This document shows positions 11,200-22,179 of a stretch of 64,000 nucleotides of DNA, piece by piece; positions within the stretch are counted from its first letter, which is position 1; every line of letters starts with the position of its first letter. The translations under genes and the position numbers were made by a program. The notes below the pieces were generated by a model. It had not been told where the DNA came from. It did not search any database and saw only the letters and a program-made list of their open reading frames with translations. Source of the stretch: Volutella citrinella (lineage: Eukaryota > Ascomycota > Sordariomycetes > Hypocreales > Nectriaceae); assembly GCA_034401135.1 (NCBI GenBank), contig JAWZSP010000002.1, positions 5,084,001-5,148,000 on the forward strand. Direction: 5' to 3'.

Positions 11200-11879
11200 T
11201 GGGGACTAGCTACTTGTAACGAGAGGTGGGCGGTGGGCGGAGGGCTGTGGCAAGCATTGCGATAAGATCCTTGGCTTCAGCCCTTCAGTGAGGCGAGTCT
11301 CACTACTCTCCCTTCCTTCTAGTCGCTCCAGTCACGCCCGGACTGCACGGCATGGGTTCCGAGCCCTTACAATGCGACATCCCATCCTCGACACTGGAAT
11401 TTCCGTCGCTTACGAGCCTGACTGCACTCCCGCTGTAGAGTACATTATTTCCTGGTGTACCGCCGGGCGCTGACGTTATCCGCGCAGCATTGTCATTATC
11501 CATGGCCTCCACGGCCACCCACGCAAGTCATAAACAGGCCCACAGACAAAGAAACCTGCATCCATCCAGAGTCTCTCCCCCGGCGTTAAAAATAATGATG
11601 GTCGCCCTAAGATGTTGCATCGTATTGTGAGCCGGCTGAACCGCCGAAGCTCAACAAAAAGATCAGCTTCAACACCGAATGCAGATTCAGATTCATGCAA
11701 AGCCGTCGAGAGGCTGGGCTCTCGGGGGTGTTTTTGATTGATATAGTGAGCAGCCGATCATGTGCTTTATGAATGTGCAACTACGACGGAAAGTCATGAT
11801 GGAGATGGTCGTACTTGAAGTCTTGAAAGAAATGTGCGTGTGTGGTCAATAAACGCAACATATTGCTGCTACATTACTT
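11200..11879. other. Intergenic, no gene seen
   Basis: About 0.7 kb downstream of two converging genes. Open frames here start only from non-ATG codons and show no protein-like composition. Confidence 0.5.
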
Positions 11880-14111
11880 CTATCTACTCTGTTGAATTCG
11901 CAGCTCATATCCCTCTGAGAGCTTCTCTAGTTCCTTTGGCCCAAGGTGTTCTATCCCAGGATAATCCTTGAGAACCAGTGGAACTATAGAATCCTTCCAT
12001 GTTACAGAGCCCTCTTGAAGTAAACCCCAGACAACAATCCATACAAGTAAGAGCAGGCATAAAAGAAGCAGAGACATTGGTAGAATAAGCCAGCTCGGTG
12101 TGCTACGAACACACGTCCTATTCTCGTATGCCTGACCGGGTGACGTCTTGTTCTCCGTTGAGTAAGCGCCCTTGCCGACTTGTCGTATTTCAGTAGTCAG
12201 CCGTCTAGCCAATGAGTCAAAATGCTCCGTGATGGTTTGTACAGACGTTGAAGCATCTGGTCTAAGCGCCGCGAGGAAGTCTAGATAAAATCCACCATGG
12301 GCTGGACTGCACGTCAGCTTATTTCGCCGCTTGGTAACGTAGCAGTTGGCATTATATTGCCATAGCTCGTCGTAGAGACCCCCAACAAGGCTGTTTGGGA
12401 GCCTATAGATGCATTCGCGCGGTGCTGTTATATTCACATAATCGACTTTCCGTTGGATGCTTTCCGTGGCCCAGTTTTCGGCGTGAAACTGCACTACTTC
12501 TGTCGACCCAGGCTTGTCTGCCGTGAAAACTGCCCCGTTGACAACACAAGGCTGCGAGACTCCTGCCCACTGCCGCTTGTCAATGTCTTCTGAACCCGAG
12601 GACCACATCGACTCCAAGAGTTGTGGGCGCAGAGGAACCTCTCGCACTATTGTTTCAAAAAGAGTCCCATTCTTGACTTGGCCAGAGTAATACTTGATGC
12701 ATGGATAAAGGCTGCACACAGCTGCAACATAGTCGGAACACTCAGGGCCGGAGCATTTATCGGTCCCATCTGGGAGTGGCCCTTTCTGAGAATAGCGACA
12801 GGACGATGTGTCGCCATTGGGTAGACGCTCGCAGCGATCCTGGGAGGCTGCTATGATGGAAGTGTTGACAATTGACCATCGTGCAACGTTGAGGAAGTCA
12901 TCCGAGATAGCTGCATGGGCCTTATCGAGGTTTGGTGCGTTGCGAATGATCAACAGTCGAGGTTCTGGCTCACGAAACTCAAGCCACTCTTGGTGTCGTT
13001 CCTCTGAGCTAACAGCAAGCTTGAATTTGAGGGACTTGCCGTCATCCCCAGTTTCTGGTCCCTCCACATGTCGAGATACGTCGATGCAGCGGTTGCAGAT
13101 GCCGACGCTTGCATGTGTGACTTGATCATCATTTGACCGCTCCGAGGCCTTTGGCCATGAAGGAAACGTACAGTTTCCCAGGGGGCAGGTGTACATGGAT
13201 CGTATGTTGGTATCCAAGACTGGATTGACAAGCGAGTCCAGTATCGCCGTCTTTATTCCGATGCTAATTTGTGGGTTGACTGTAGAGTCTACACCCGGCT
13301 TGTCTAGAAGGCCTTGGTCGAGATTAATAGCAGAATTAATAGAAGCTGACTGGCCAAACACCCCCAAAGGCCGGATGCATGGGTATAGCTGAATCGTCTG
13401 CTGCACAAACGGACCGATAGCAACGGACAACACTGTGACGGCAACAGCGGCAATGGCAATGGGCTGATGGACAGCCACCACCGGGAGCAATCGAAGTGAG
13501 CCCGTTGATCCCCTTGAGGCTTTATCGAATAGCAGGAAGTGATGCATAGGGCGAAATTCTTTCGATACCCAGTCCCATTTCAGCTGGTTGATGACTGCGA
13601 CGGCAACATAAGCAAGAGCAATTCGAAGTAAGGTGGAAAGAATAGCGATAAGCGTGCTGAGGGTTATTCCGACGTTTCCCCAGTCTGGTATCTCTTGTTC
13701 GTTGTATTTAACAACAATCAGGTAAATCGCGATTAGGAGTGCTATGGCAGCCACAAGGGCGAGCAGCTCGAATGTCCAGTTAAGAAAGATTGCCACACCG
13801 CGAGATGTACGTTTTGTATTGTTGCCTTTCAGACTTGGATGGCCTTGGGCTGTTTGAACCAGTATGCCTGTGCGTCTGCGCAACCGATCGTGGGCGGCGT
13901 TATCCTCGTCGCCACATGGACGATACAGAGGCCGTTGCTCATCACGTTGCTGCTCCGGCAGCAAACCACGTTTGGTTGTAGCCGATGCGTCCTTTCCCAG
14001 GACTTCTTCTGTCATTGGTGGAGGCGCGTCGGGAATTGGCGATAGAGACTGCAGTTGGATGAAGCCGCTGTTGTCCCTCGAAGATGTTAAAAGAGGCATA
14101 AAGCGGGCCAT
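11880..14111 (-). CDS. DUF3176-type multi-pass membrane protein
   Basis: Single-exon gene for 743 residues from the ATG at 14111. Order: a polar N-terminal tail of about 105 residues; helix at about 111-133 (FLNWTFELLALVAAIALLIA); helix at about 145-170, directly followed by AVAVINQLKWDWVS, a signature stretch of this family; a third helix at about 222-245; a long cysteine-containing extracytosolic loop of roughly 440 residues; and a last helix near residues 690-712 before a short cytosolic tail. The many paired cysteines and N-x-S/T sites in the loop suggest it faces the outside or the ER lumen. DUF3176 proteins are abundant in filamentous ascomycetes and have no known function. Confidence 0.85.
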   Translation of the reverse strand: MARFMPLLTSSRDNSGFIQLQSLSPIPDAPPPMTEEVLGKDASATTKRGLLPEQQRDEQRPLYRPCGDEDNAAHDRLRRRTGILVQTAQGHPSLKGNNTKRTSRGVAIFLNWTFELLALVAAIALLIAIYLIVVKYNEQEIPDWGNVGITLSTLIAILSTLLRIALAYVAVAVINQLKWDWVSKEFRPMHHFLLFDKASRGSTGSLRLLPVVAVHQPIAIAAVAVTVLSVAIGPFVQQTIQLYPCIRPLGVFGQSASINSAINLDQGLLDKPGVDSTVNPQISIGIKTAILDSLVNPVLDTNIRSMYTCPLGNCTFPSWPKASERSNDDQVTHASVGICNRCIDVSRHVEGPETGDDGKSLKFKLAVSSEERHQEWLEFREPEPRLLIIRNAPNLDKAHAAISDDFLNVARWSIVNTSIIAASQDRCERLPNGDTSSCRYSQKGPLPDGTDKCSGPECSDYVAAVCSLYPCIKYYSGQVKNGTLFETIVREVPLRPQLLESMWSSGSEDIDKRQWAGVSQPCVVNGAVFTADKPGSTEVVQFHAENWATESIQRKVDYVNITAPRECIYRLPNSLVGGLYDELWQYNANCYVTKRRNKLTCSPAHGGFYLDFLAALRPDASTSVQTITEHFDSLARRLTTEIRQVGKGAYSTENKTSPGQAYENRTCVRSTPSWLILPMSLLLLCLLLLVWIVVWGLLQEGSVTWKDSIVPLVLKDYPGIEHLGPKELEKLSEGYELRIQQSR

Positions 14112-14315
14112 TTTGGCCTCATAATCGTATGTCTACGAGGGAAGCGTAAATATCGCCTGATGCTGACCATCTCTTGACAAGGCCAAGACGAGCACTGAAG
14201 TCCCGCTTCGTCATCTCTTAGCTACACTTTGTGCGCGTTCTAGGGTAGTGGCGGTGGTGGAGTGCAAAAGGTGGCTGCAACCGTCATGCCACTCAAGGCA
14301 TAGCCACTTAAGCCG
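14112..14315. promoter_or_regulatory. Upstream region of the DUF3176 gene
   Basis: Short GC-mixed spacer between the divergently placed membrane-protein gene and the nuclease-like relic; it presumably contains the promoter of the former. No specific site is recognised. Confidence 0.25.
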
Positions 14316-15277
14316 TTGCCACGCCAACGCGTTGACGCCACACCACACCTCTGGCTGAGGCTAGGCACCGCAGACACTGTGGATGCTGCGAAAGCCCAGC
14401 AGCACCGGGACTTTAAGTGGGTTAATAAGGGGAGTCATCAATTCTCTGCCGACCGCGATAGCTTGGGACACACGCCATCGCCCCAAGCTGTGATGGAGGT
14501 TGTCGATGCGGCGGCCGAGTGCAGCACCTTTGACCATCCTGAGGCCAACTGGAACCTCGAGGTCCACCAGCGAGTATTGCAACTAGCATTCCTGCCACCA
14601 GGCCAGCCAGTATTCAAGCATCTTGTCAACTTTATGAGCAGGTAAGCCGCCAACAGCCTCAACCTCTAGTCGTCTGTTCCTCTCCCACTGACCCGTTTCT
14701 TTATTTCTTGGCACGACGGCAGCCATATCCGAACCCTACGGCACTCCATCGCACCGAAAAGAAGGTCGACTTTTATATCTACATCGAACCAAACCACGCC
14801 GCCGCCTCCCCTGCGCCAATCCTGCTCGCCATTTCCAAAGCCAGCAGGTTTATCCCTAGTGGTATCTTCAACTTTAGCGACTTTACGCCACTAGACCGAC
14901 GCCCCATCGCCATAAGCATCGAGACTAAGAAGCCGAGCGAGGGCTTTGACGGCGCCAAGCTGCAGCTGGGTGTCTGGCAAATAGCCCACTGGGCTTTTTT
15001 GCGATATCTACGAAACAGCGGGGAGATCGAGGCAGACAGCGGCGTCAGGCTCCCTGCATTTCTCCCAGGCATTATTATCCAAGGCCACGACTGGCACCTG
15101 ACGTTTACAACCCCACAGGGCCAGCAGACCCTGTTCTGGCAGAAGATAATCATCGGCAGCACATCCAGCTCAAGGGGCGTCTACCAGATCGTGCATACGC
15201 TGCATGTGCTGCGGCAGTGGGCGCAGAATGAGTATTGGCCATGGCTGCGCCAGGTCATGATCGATAAAGCCGGCTGA
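14316..15277 (+). pseudogene. PD-(D/E)XK nuclease-like protein, N-truncated and probably frameshifted
   Basis: The right part (14708..15277) reads KKVDFYIYIEP, then AISIETKKPSEGFDGAKLQL, then GVWQIAHWAFLRYLR. This is the core of the PD-(D/E)XK nuclease-like family common in ascomycetes: an Asp, then Glu-x-Lys in ETK. The left part (14316..14641) carries the preceding helical segment (HPEANWNLEVHQRVLQLAFL) and ends at a canonical GTAAGC donor. The natural acceptor (CGGCAG, ending at 14721) joins it out of frame with the nuclease core, and no ATG or N-terminal region is found upstream. I therefore call a damaged copy, although a different splice could rescue it. A second relic follows on the same strand. 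Confidence 0.55.
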
Positions 15278-15747
15278 GATGAGAATCCGAGGGCATTCAC
15301 ACTCACGCTGCCACTTGGCCAGACCACTTTCGCCGTCTCCACACGCCCCGTTTACCAAAATTCACATGGCTCGCATCACAGCCTGGCCAACCTCAAGGGG
15401 CAAAGCCTGCGTTGTGGTGTGCTGGGAGCCTGCGTGGAAGCCCATCAACCGCCAGTTCTCGTCGGTTTCCATGGCAAGCAGAACGCAATTGCAGAAACAT
15501 GACTGCAAGTTCCTTGGGCCGCAAAGGAGCCACACCCGCCGAGGGACCACCTATTTGGAGCCCATGCATAGCTTTTTATGGCAGAGTTCTCATCGATATC
15601 ACGCTGACAATTATTGTAACGACCGGGCTGGCTCCAACCGTGTAAACAACAGTGGTCAAGGGCGTAGTAGGACCATCGTCATAATGATCTACTTGATTCC
15701 GACGATCCTTGGCACTTCTCTCATGTGGAAGCTTGACCGCAAAGAGC
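15278..15747. other. Intergenic between two relics
   Basis: An open frame of 163 codons (15279..15770) exists, but its composition is not protein-like and it matches nothing I recognise. It probably includes decayed upstream sequence of the phosphotransferase relic. Confidence 0.4.
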
Positions 15748-16362
15748 ATAAGCTTTCTCAAGTGCAATAGACTATTTTACTGCTATTGCAGAGGCCGCAA
15801 CCAGCAAACTCGATCGATCTGACATTAGTCTAGAGGGTCGTTTAATGCCCTTTACGGAGCTGGGTGCCTTTGCCTTCCGTGATATTGTGGATAGCACTGC
15901 GTTGTTCGAGAATACTGGTTTGACGGACGATTCCCCCTTAATCACATGGATCTCGGCACGAAAAATATCCTTATTGACAAGAACTTCAACTTCCTAGCCG
16001 TTATTGACTGGGAGTTCACCCAAACGGCACCTTAGCAGGTTAACCATTGTCCCATGCCATTTCCGTTACTGCGATCGGACGCGGAGCTTGAAAGAATTAT
16101 CCAGGATCCCCATAATATTGCGCACAGAAACGTTTTGCGACAACACTTTGCTCGAAGGGTATATGTCCAGAAATTTCGGGATGCCGAAGCGGAACTTGAA
16201 CGGTCGGGACGAGCGCTTGGAGGATCATTTGCCGAGGCATTGGACGGCCCGGCGTCGAGGATATATGCTTGTTTCACTCAGCTCGGCCGCCTGCCGGAGG
16301 CTGATAAAAGGTTTGTCCATGAAATGGTGCGGCTTGCCTTCGGATTCGATGCCAAGGAATGA
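15748..16362 (+). pseudogene. Aminoglycoside-phosphotransferase-like (APH family) gene relic
   Basis: Three collinear blocks of one fungal APH-like protein are seen. The first (from about 15748) reads DYFTAIAEAATSKLDRSD and ISLEGRLMPFTELGAFAFRD. A +1 shift near 15940 leads into HMDLGTKNILIDKNFNFLAV with IDWEFTQ, the catalytic His-x-Asp-x4-Asn and the metal-binding IDWE. A TAG at 16033..16035 follows where the family normally has tryptophan, then PMPFPLLRSDAELERI to the stop at 16362. The N-lobe is missing. One frameshift plus one TGG-to-TAG change make it non-functional. The block from 16054 to 16362 is still open. Confidence 0.7.
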
Positions 16363-17559
16363 GAGCTCCGAGAGATACAGCACAAGGCAGCAGCTTTGTG
16401 AGAAGGGGATTACCTTTATCAATACGACGGGTGGCAGTCAGTCGACGACCCGTGCTAGACTCAGTAGACTGGCGTAGAGGACGACTGGAGGAAGATCTGT
16501 AACCAGTGCATTGTTTTTGTCGAGACGACTGCGCAGCCAGCGGGGCGCGAAGGAACATGACCCGGCCCTGCAAAGCCGCCCACCGACCGAAATGCGGCAT
16601 TGTGGAGTCACAAGTCGTCGTGGTTGGTGACGGACTCACTAACAAGAACCTCGTCGAGACTTGAATCTACTGAACAGAACCAAGGACTGCGTTTTCTCTT
16701 CTTAGAGATCTTTTCTATTTGCCGTTTAATCTTGACCCGACACTGTGTCGACACCAGCTTTTGTCACTCCTACCCTATGGCCGTGGAGAAGGCAGGTGAT
16801 TGATTAACAATAATACCAACTGGACATCCCGGAGAAAGATGAGTATGTATTATTCAGAGCTGCCGGCGAGTAAATATTGGTGTCCTAGGCCATGGCCTGT
16901 TCGCATACCAATCTACAGCTTGAAGAGATTCCATCTAATAAGGATAGGGAAATGACGGCCCCGTCACTTTAACCGACGAAACCGTCACACTGGCATGTCT
17001 CCTTCTATTATCCTCGCTTAACAGTGGTCTTGATAACCAATCCACCGGAAATCGCAAGGAGACTCTGTAGACACATAGGTGCTGCTCTCTGCCTAGCCCA
17101 GGCGCAGAATGATAGCTCTGCCCAGACTAGACGGAGACGGTTGTGTCTCGGTACACTAATTCTTAAAGTACTATAGTGAATAAAGGCAAACCGGAGCAGT
17201 GAGCTTAAACAAGTAAGGGAGATCGCCGATGCCTGAGATAGCCTTTGATACTTATGATTAAAGTATGTCAAGACCAAAACGACGGCGTCGTGGAATGGAT
17301 GGTGGTGTCACGGGTGGGCGAGGTAGTTTGATCAGGTTTCAGCAGGGAGATATTTGTTCAAATACAAGTAGATAAATGTCAAAGCTAATTGTGACTCTTA
17401 CGAACCAAATACTTATCTAGAGCAGCGGGGCATCGCCTTATTGTGGCTTTTTACTGTGATTCTTATTATCTAGCGCTTAGTTAAGGTAGTAAACTTATAG
17501 CTGTCTAAACTATCTTGCAAATAAATTCAAATAAGTCTAAACAAAGAGAGTTACTAGCC
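16363..17559. other. Intergenic, no gene seen
   Basis: Nearly 1.2 kb with only short, unconvincing open frames on both strands. AT content rises towards 17300-17550. Nothing recognised. Confidence 0.5.
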
Positions 17560-18253
17560 CTACTGCGCCTCCCATTGCTGGGTGGCATAATTGAAACTTA
17601 TATAGCAACCTCTATCTGCATCCCATTGCCATTCAGAGTAAGTTGAAGGCTGGCTCGTGGCATTTGCGGGCAAGACCGACGCGGCAGGCACTGTCATGGC
17701 CTCCGCTTGCAATTGTCCCGCCAAGCCTACCCCACCGTATGAACTTGCCAGGTCCACAACATGGCCTGTCTTCATCCGCTTCAGGACGCATTCCCCCTTC
17801 ACCCATATATTATCGTACGCCGTTGTCCCCTGTCCAACGCCATCAAGATATATATGAGCCTTGTGTTTGCCCTGGCCCCCACCTGCGGTATCGACCCCAA
17901 TGTGTAGTTCGTCCTGCGATATTTGACCAGTGGCACTGTTCGTCAATCCCTCGTGTGGCGGGCTTCTAAAATGAAAACTTTAACGACTTGTTCATATAGC
18001 GAGAGCAGGACATGACACACTGAACAATGGCCTGGTTATTTCCTAGACGGTATGCTGTAGTATAGGCAAGGTGCTCGCAAAGTGCTTTGATAGTTTCGAA
18101 AGGCACGCCTTTCTCAGCAGCAAGGTCCAGTAGCCTCGAAGGTGCCTGGTGGGTCCAACGGATACGAATATGGCCAACATAGCCATCCCAGGAATCGACT
18201 GTGAGGCTATTTTCGTAGGGTATCGTGGAAAGGTTGTAATGGAAGAGATCAGG
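17560..18253 (-). CDS. Uncharacterised protein, 5' end missing or degraded
   Basis: Two blocks joined by a clean 55-nt intron (donor GTGTGTC at 18020, acceptor TTTTAG ending at 17966): 18021..18253 and 17560..17965. The product reads YENSLTVDSWDGYVGHIRIR, LLDLAAEKGVPFETIKALCE, then a glycine-rich stretch and the tail YSEWQWDADRGCYISFNYAT. The ending resembles the E-W-x-W-D...Y-x-x-Y tails of several uncharacterised fungal proteins. No ATG begins the frame; a TGA lies just upstream (18254..18256). It is therefore either an exon of a larger gene whose start I cannot find or a 5'-truncated copy. No function assigned. Confidence 0.45.
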
Positions 18254-18575
18254 TCATCTGAGCCACTTCGCTCAGCGTATTATAGATGCGGGGTTCATCA
18301 GGCAGCAAACATGGCATGTCCGAGGCTTCAACCAACACCAGCCGGGGTACGGCTTTCATTGGTCGCCGACGGCGGTGCAGAAACCAACAAGCAATCCAGC
18401 CATGAGGATCAGGTGATCACATTGCCGCCCCGTCTTGCCCGTCTCGTCCCAGGTGTGATTATGTAATACGCATCCACTCCGTTCAGCGCCCTCCGACCAC
18501 TAAATCCAGTAACTCTGATACCACCACCCACTTTTAACCTCTCTTCCATAGAGCATCTATGCAATCATTTGATCC
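18254..18575. other. Short intergenic region upstream of kinase gene
   Basis: Contains a plus-strand open frame without convincing protein character. Probably includes the promoter of the kinase gene; a pyrimidine-rich stretch ends just before its ATG. Confidence 0.4.
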
Positions 18576-19900
18576 ATGGCCCACCACCTCCGCAACACAT
18601 CTTCGCAGTCCGCTGCTGCAAGAAAATCTCCCACTGGCAGTCCGACACGCAACGACGGCAGTCATATCGATGATATCGACTGCGGTGACTTTGTCGACTC
18701 AGACGACGAGTGCGAAGTAGAGGCCGTGGCTGAAGACCCTGGCCTGTACCCCCGCGGCCTACACTACCCAATATGCATCGGCGAAGTCCTGGCCGACCGG
18801 TACCGCATCGACCACAAGCTTGGCCACGGTTCCTTCTCGGTCGTCTGGCTGGCACGGGACCTGATCAAGCAGACTGACGTTGCTCTGAAGATTATGATGC
18901 GTGGAGACGCGGCAGATCACGAACTCGAGATTCAGGATCAAATTATCCAAGCCAGGCCGGATGCCACCCACCTTCTACTGTACACTGACAGCTTCTCCCT
19001 GTCCAGTCCTCATGGAATCCACCGCGTCCTCGCATTGCCCCTGCAAGGCCCCAGCTTGAGGGACTCTCGCCGGAAGAAATCAGCACCCACTCGGATGCGA
19101 GCGGCATCACAACTGTTGCAGGCGTTGAAGTCTCTACATCAAGCTGGCATTATACACTCTGGTATCATCCGCCCTAATGCCCAATTCTTTCTCTCTCCCT
19201 CTCTATCGGCAGAATGCTGACGCCCTCAGACTTGAACAGCGCCAACGTCATGTATAACCTGCTCCCTGTAGTCGGCGGCGGCACCGCTCCGAGATACGAG
19301 CATTACGGTCGACCTCAGAAAATGCTGCTATGGACCGAGCAGTGGAAGCCAGGCGAGCTCGTGATGCCAATGGAGCCACCACAGAGACTCATTGGAGACG
19401 ACATCGTCCTCGGCGATTTTGGGCTCGCACGGAGAGCCACATCCCCGGAGAGCCACGCCCTACAAACGCCGGCTAAGTACTGCGCCCCAGAGAGAATGCA
19501 TGGCCTGGCCTCAAGCTTTGCTTCCGATATCTGGACCTACATGTGTCTATTCTTCGAGCTGTACACGGACGGGTCCCTGTTTCCCGAGATGGGATTCTCG
19601 TCCGTGGTATCCCGCATAGTTGACATCCTAGGGCCCCTCCCCCCGGCCTGGAACAGATGCTACCGCGGAACAGGCTCAAGCGAGGCGGGATGGTACGGCG
19701 GAGGTTCGGTCTCGCAGAGGAAACAGGCTCTGGGGGCACGGATTCTCTGGTTCCGGCCTGACGTGGGTGCATCCGAGCTGGAACTCGTGATAGACGTGTT
19801 GTGTCGAGGACTCTCCTACCTCCCCGAGCACCGAGCTACTGCAGCCGAACTCTTAGCGGATCCATCGTTCATAGAGCTGTTAGCGATTTACAATCAATAG
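18576..19900 (+). CDS. SRPK-like serine/threonine protein kinase
   Basis: Two exons, 18576..19161 and 19230..19900, with a 68-nt intron that falls exactly in the catalytic loop; splicing gives IIHSDLNSANVMYNL, i.e. His-Ser-Asp-x4-Asn. Other kinase marks: glycine loop LGHGSFSVVW, VALKIM lysine, DFGLARR, APERMHG, and SSFASDIWTYMCLFFELYTD. The N-terminal acidic stretch (DDIDCGDFVDSDDECEVEAV) and GLYPRGLHYPICIGEVLADRYRI are those of the SRPK-like kinases expanded in filamentous fungi. At 418 residues it is complete. The usual HRD arginine is replaced by serine, which is common in this expanded group. Substrate unknown; true SRPKs act on SR splicing factors, and this assignment is not implied here. 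Confidence 0.88.
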
Positions 19901-20328
19901 AGCGGTCAAGCAAGGGATGCCTCGCACCCAGATTGCATGGCTCTGTGGGCGGGATTATACGGGGATGTATCTGCCGGCGGACTACGGCCATGTGATTAAG
20001 GAGTGGGAGACGAGGTTTGGAGGCAAGAAGGATAGATTGAGCAACTGGGGCTGTTAGTATCGTGCCATAGGCCGTCAACCGCGTGACCCGGAGTGGGGCC
20101 GGCCCGGACGCGGCATCTTCGGCATTAAAGTGGAGCCGAACCGGGAAGTCTATGGAAACATTCCCAGAGCGTTTGGCATGGAGTATTAGTAGGAAAGAGC
20201 CATTATGTCCCTATTCCGGGTGTGAGGAATTTTAAATTTGCACATATATCAGAAAGAGGGTGTGGATTTGTGTTCGCAGCCATGTCGATGGCTGAGCATG
20301 TCGTGTTGGCTGCCACCGTGACAGCTTT
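19901..20328. other. Intergenic, no gene seen
   Basis: Region between converging genes; no convincing frame or repeat. Confidence 0.5.
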
Positions 20329-20800
20329 TCACGCGTCGGTGGCCCAGCGGTCAGGGATGGTGTCGGTCAGCTTGAAGGAATACGTCTCAGGCCTCTCGAA
20401 CTTTTTCCCCGAACTGCCCGTGAACTCCTTCCAGATATGCTCACTAAGAATCCAGCCGTAGCATTTCTCAAGCTCAGCGAAAAGTTTGTCGGCAAACGCC
20501 TGGTTGTCAGCACCCTCCTTCCAGTAGAAGTGATAGTCCATATCAAAGGTTCCGCCAACAGCCTGGCTGAAGCATCCGAATTCGTAGCGGGGGAGGAACT
20601 GCTTCTTCTCTTTGGCTGCAGGGAACAGAACAGCGGGGTCAATCGGTTGGACAACAGCCCACCAAGTTAAGCCTATTTTATTAGCAGGGAGGAGTGGCTT
20701 TGGGGAATAAGTCTCGGGTTGGATCCTTACCTATGGCCTTATCATAGACCTGGGTCCTCTGGAAAAATCTGTCGTTGGTATATTCCTCTGCGGATATCAT
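20329..20800 (-). CDS. Uncharacterised 137-residue protein
   Basis: Exons 20731..20800 and 20329..20672, joined by a 58-nt intron with GTAAGG donor and AATAG acceptor. The joined product is protein-like throughout: EEYTNDRFFQRTQVYDKAIG, LTWWAVVQPIDPAVLFPAAK, FGCFSQAVGGTFDMDYHFYW and a helical C-terminus with AFADKLFAELEKCYGWILSE. It has no signal peptide or membrane segment and is rich in aromatics. I do not recognise the family. The start is the ATG at 20800; the upstream sequence is also open for a while, so a longer form is possible. Confidence 0.5.
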
Positions 20801-20926
20801 CGACGATCTTCTTGGTCGCAATGACACAATCCGGTCTGGTGCGGTGAAGGTGAAGGTGAAGGTGAAGGCAAGCTTCTCTACAATCTTGAAAGAAAGCCTG
20901 CATCCACCGTCAGGCAGCTTTTCGGC

Positions 20927-21142
20927 ATGCAGAAGGTTCTGGGGAACAGTTTAGACACTCTCACAGCGCCCGTTGTTGAGTTCCAGGGCCGCACGGTCGG
21001 CGAGGGTGCTGTAGGGTTGCCGGTCGCCACCAAGCCTCACAAATTGAGAAAATTTATCGCCGACGCGGTTACTCGAGTGCTCAATGGGGATGTCGCTAAT
21101 GTCCCGAGCCTGCATCGCAGCAGGGCGATAGAGACTTTCTAG
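20927..21142 (+). pseudogene. Possible C-terminal fragment of a class IV aminotransferase
   Basis: A 71-codon frame ending at 21142 contains PVVEFQGRTVGEGAVGLPVA followed by a helix-like LRKFIADAVTRVLNG. The order (hydrophobic, x-x-Gly-Arg-x-Val-Gly-x-Gly, then a terminal helix) resembles the very end of branched-chain or aminodeoxychorismate-lyase-type class IV enzymes. No other part of such an enzyme is found upstream on this strand. Weak call. Confidence 0.25.
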
Positions 21143-21545
21143 ACGCCTATGATAAATAGTATTTGAGAAGATTACAGAAGCAAGGTGGGACTCTGGGTCT
21201 TGGCTTCAGCAAAGGGATTTGCAGTCCCTTACATATATATATCTGCTCTAAATGATCTCATGGTTCCCAGACCTGGCGCCTTATCTCAGACCGACGACTT
21301 CTGTAGGCTTAGTTGTCGTTGGCGGCCGCCGAGGATGGGCGGATCCGTAAAGGATTGAGCGTATGGTATCGCGCCTATGGAGCCAGAATTCAACAAGTAG
21401 ATACATCGTAGAGCTTATGGGGCTCATTGGTGTTAAATCCTCGTTTTTCGTTCTAGAAGTGGCAGAAGGCGTCATGTCCTGGTCTAGCCCAGGTTAGTGC
21501 GCCGACGCGGGATGCACTTACAAAGTAATCTGGGCCAAGGCCAAG
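21143..21545. other. Intergenic, no gene seen
   Basis: Nothing recognised apart from a short AT repeat (ACATATATATATC near 21231-21243). Confidence 0.4.
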
Positions 21546-21880
21546 GTGCTGTTCGGTAAGCTGCTGGCCGCCAAAGATCCCGCTCTCACCACCTCGGAGC
21601 GACTCGTCGTCCAGTATCATGTTGCGCGGGAGCACTTTGCGCTGGCCGAGTTCCAAGAGGCAGCCCAGCTCTTCCAGGTGCTGGCGTGCGCTCAGGAATG
21701 CCACGACCTGGGCGACCTCGGCGTCGGTGACGGGGAGTAGCCTGGGGGACAGCCGCTATTGGCTCACGCGAAGTCTCTTCTTCCTCAACAAGTATGACGA
21801 GGCATCGGAGGAGCTCCAGACCTTCATAGCGCTCTACGACCAAGAGTTAGGGTTAATCCAGCAAAGTTATTGGCGTCCTT
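21546..21880 (+). pseudogene. TPR-protein fragment with frame change
   Basis: Two frames in succession carry parts of tetratricopeptide repeats: TTSERLVVQYHVAREHFALA and EFQEAAQLFQVLACAQE in the first frame, then after about 21700 SRYWLTRSLFFLNKYDEASE and ELQTFIALYDQELG in another. The pattern (AxxxFALxEFQEAAxLF, then DSRYWLARSLFxxxKYDEAxEEL) is the kinesin-light-chain-type TPR seen at the C-terminus of many fungal NLR-like and kinase fusions. Frameshift and small size mark it as a relic. Confidence 0.5.
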
Positions 21881-22179
21881 GAAGTGGAATGGGTGCCGAG
21901 GAACATGCCAGCCATGGATAAGAAACACCGACGGACTTGGGATTCTCGAGTGCTATCCATCCTTACACATCCACGACTGGCAAGTTTCGGCCAACAAGGT
22001 AATACTAAAGTGCCCCCACAACAAAGCAGCTCGATGGACGGCACAACCCAATACTGCGTAACATCATCAAGGTATTTTATCATTTATGTTGACTTGGGAC
22101 CTGATTCTATTCAGCCCTAGTCTACAAGCTGCTGAAAGTGTATGTAACACCTAATATACCAATGTGTAACTGAGCAGTC
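21881..22179. other. Intergenic, no gene seen
   Basis: About 300 bases with no feature recognised. Confidence 0.4.
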
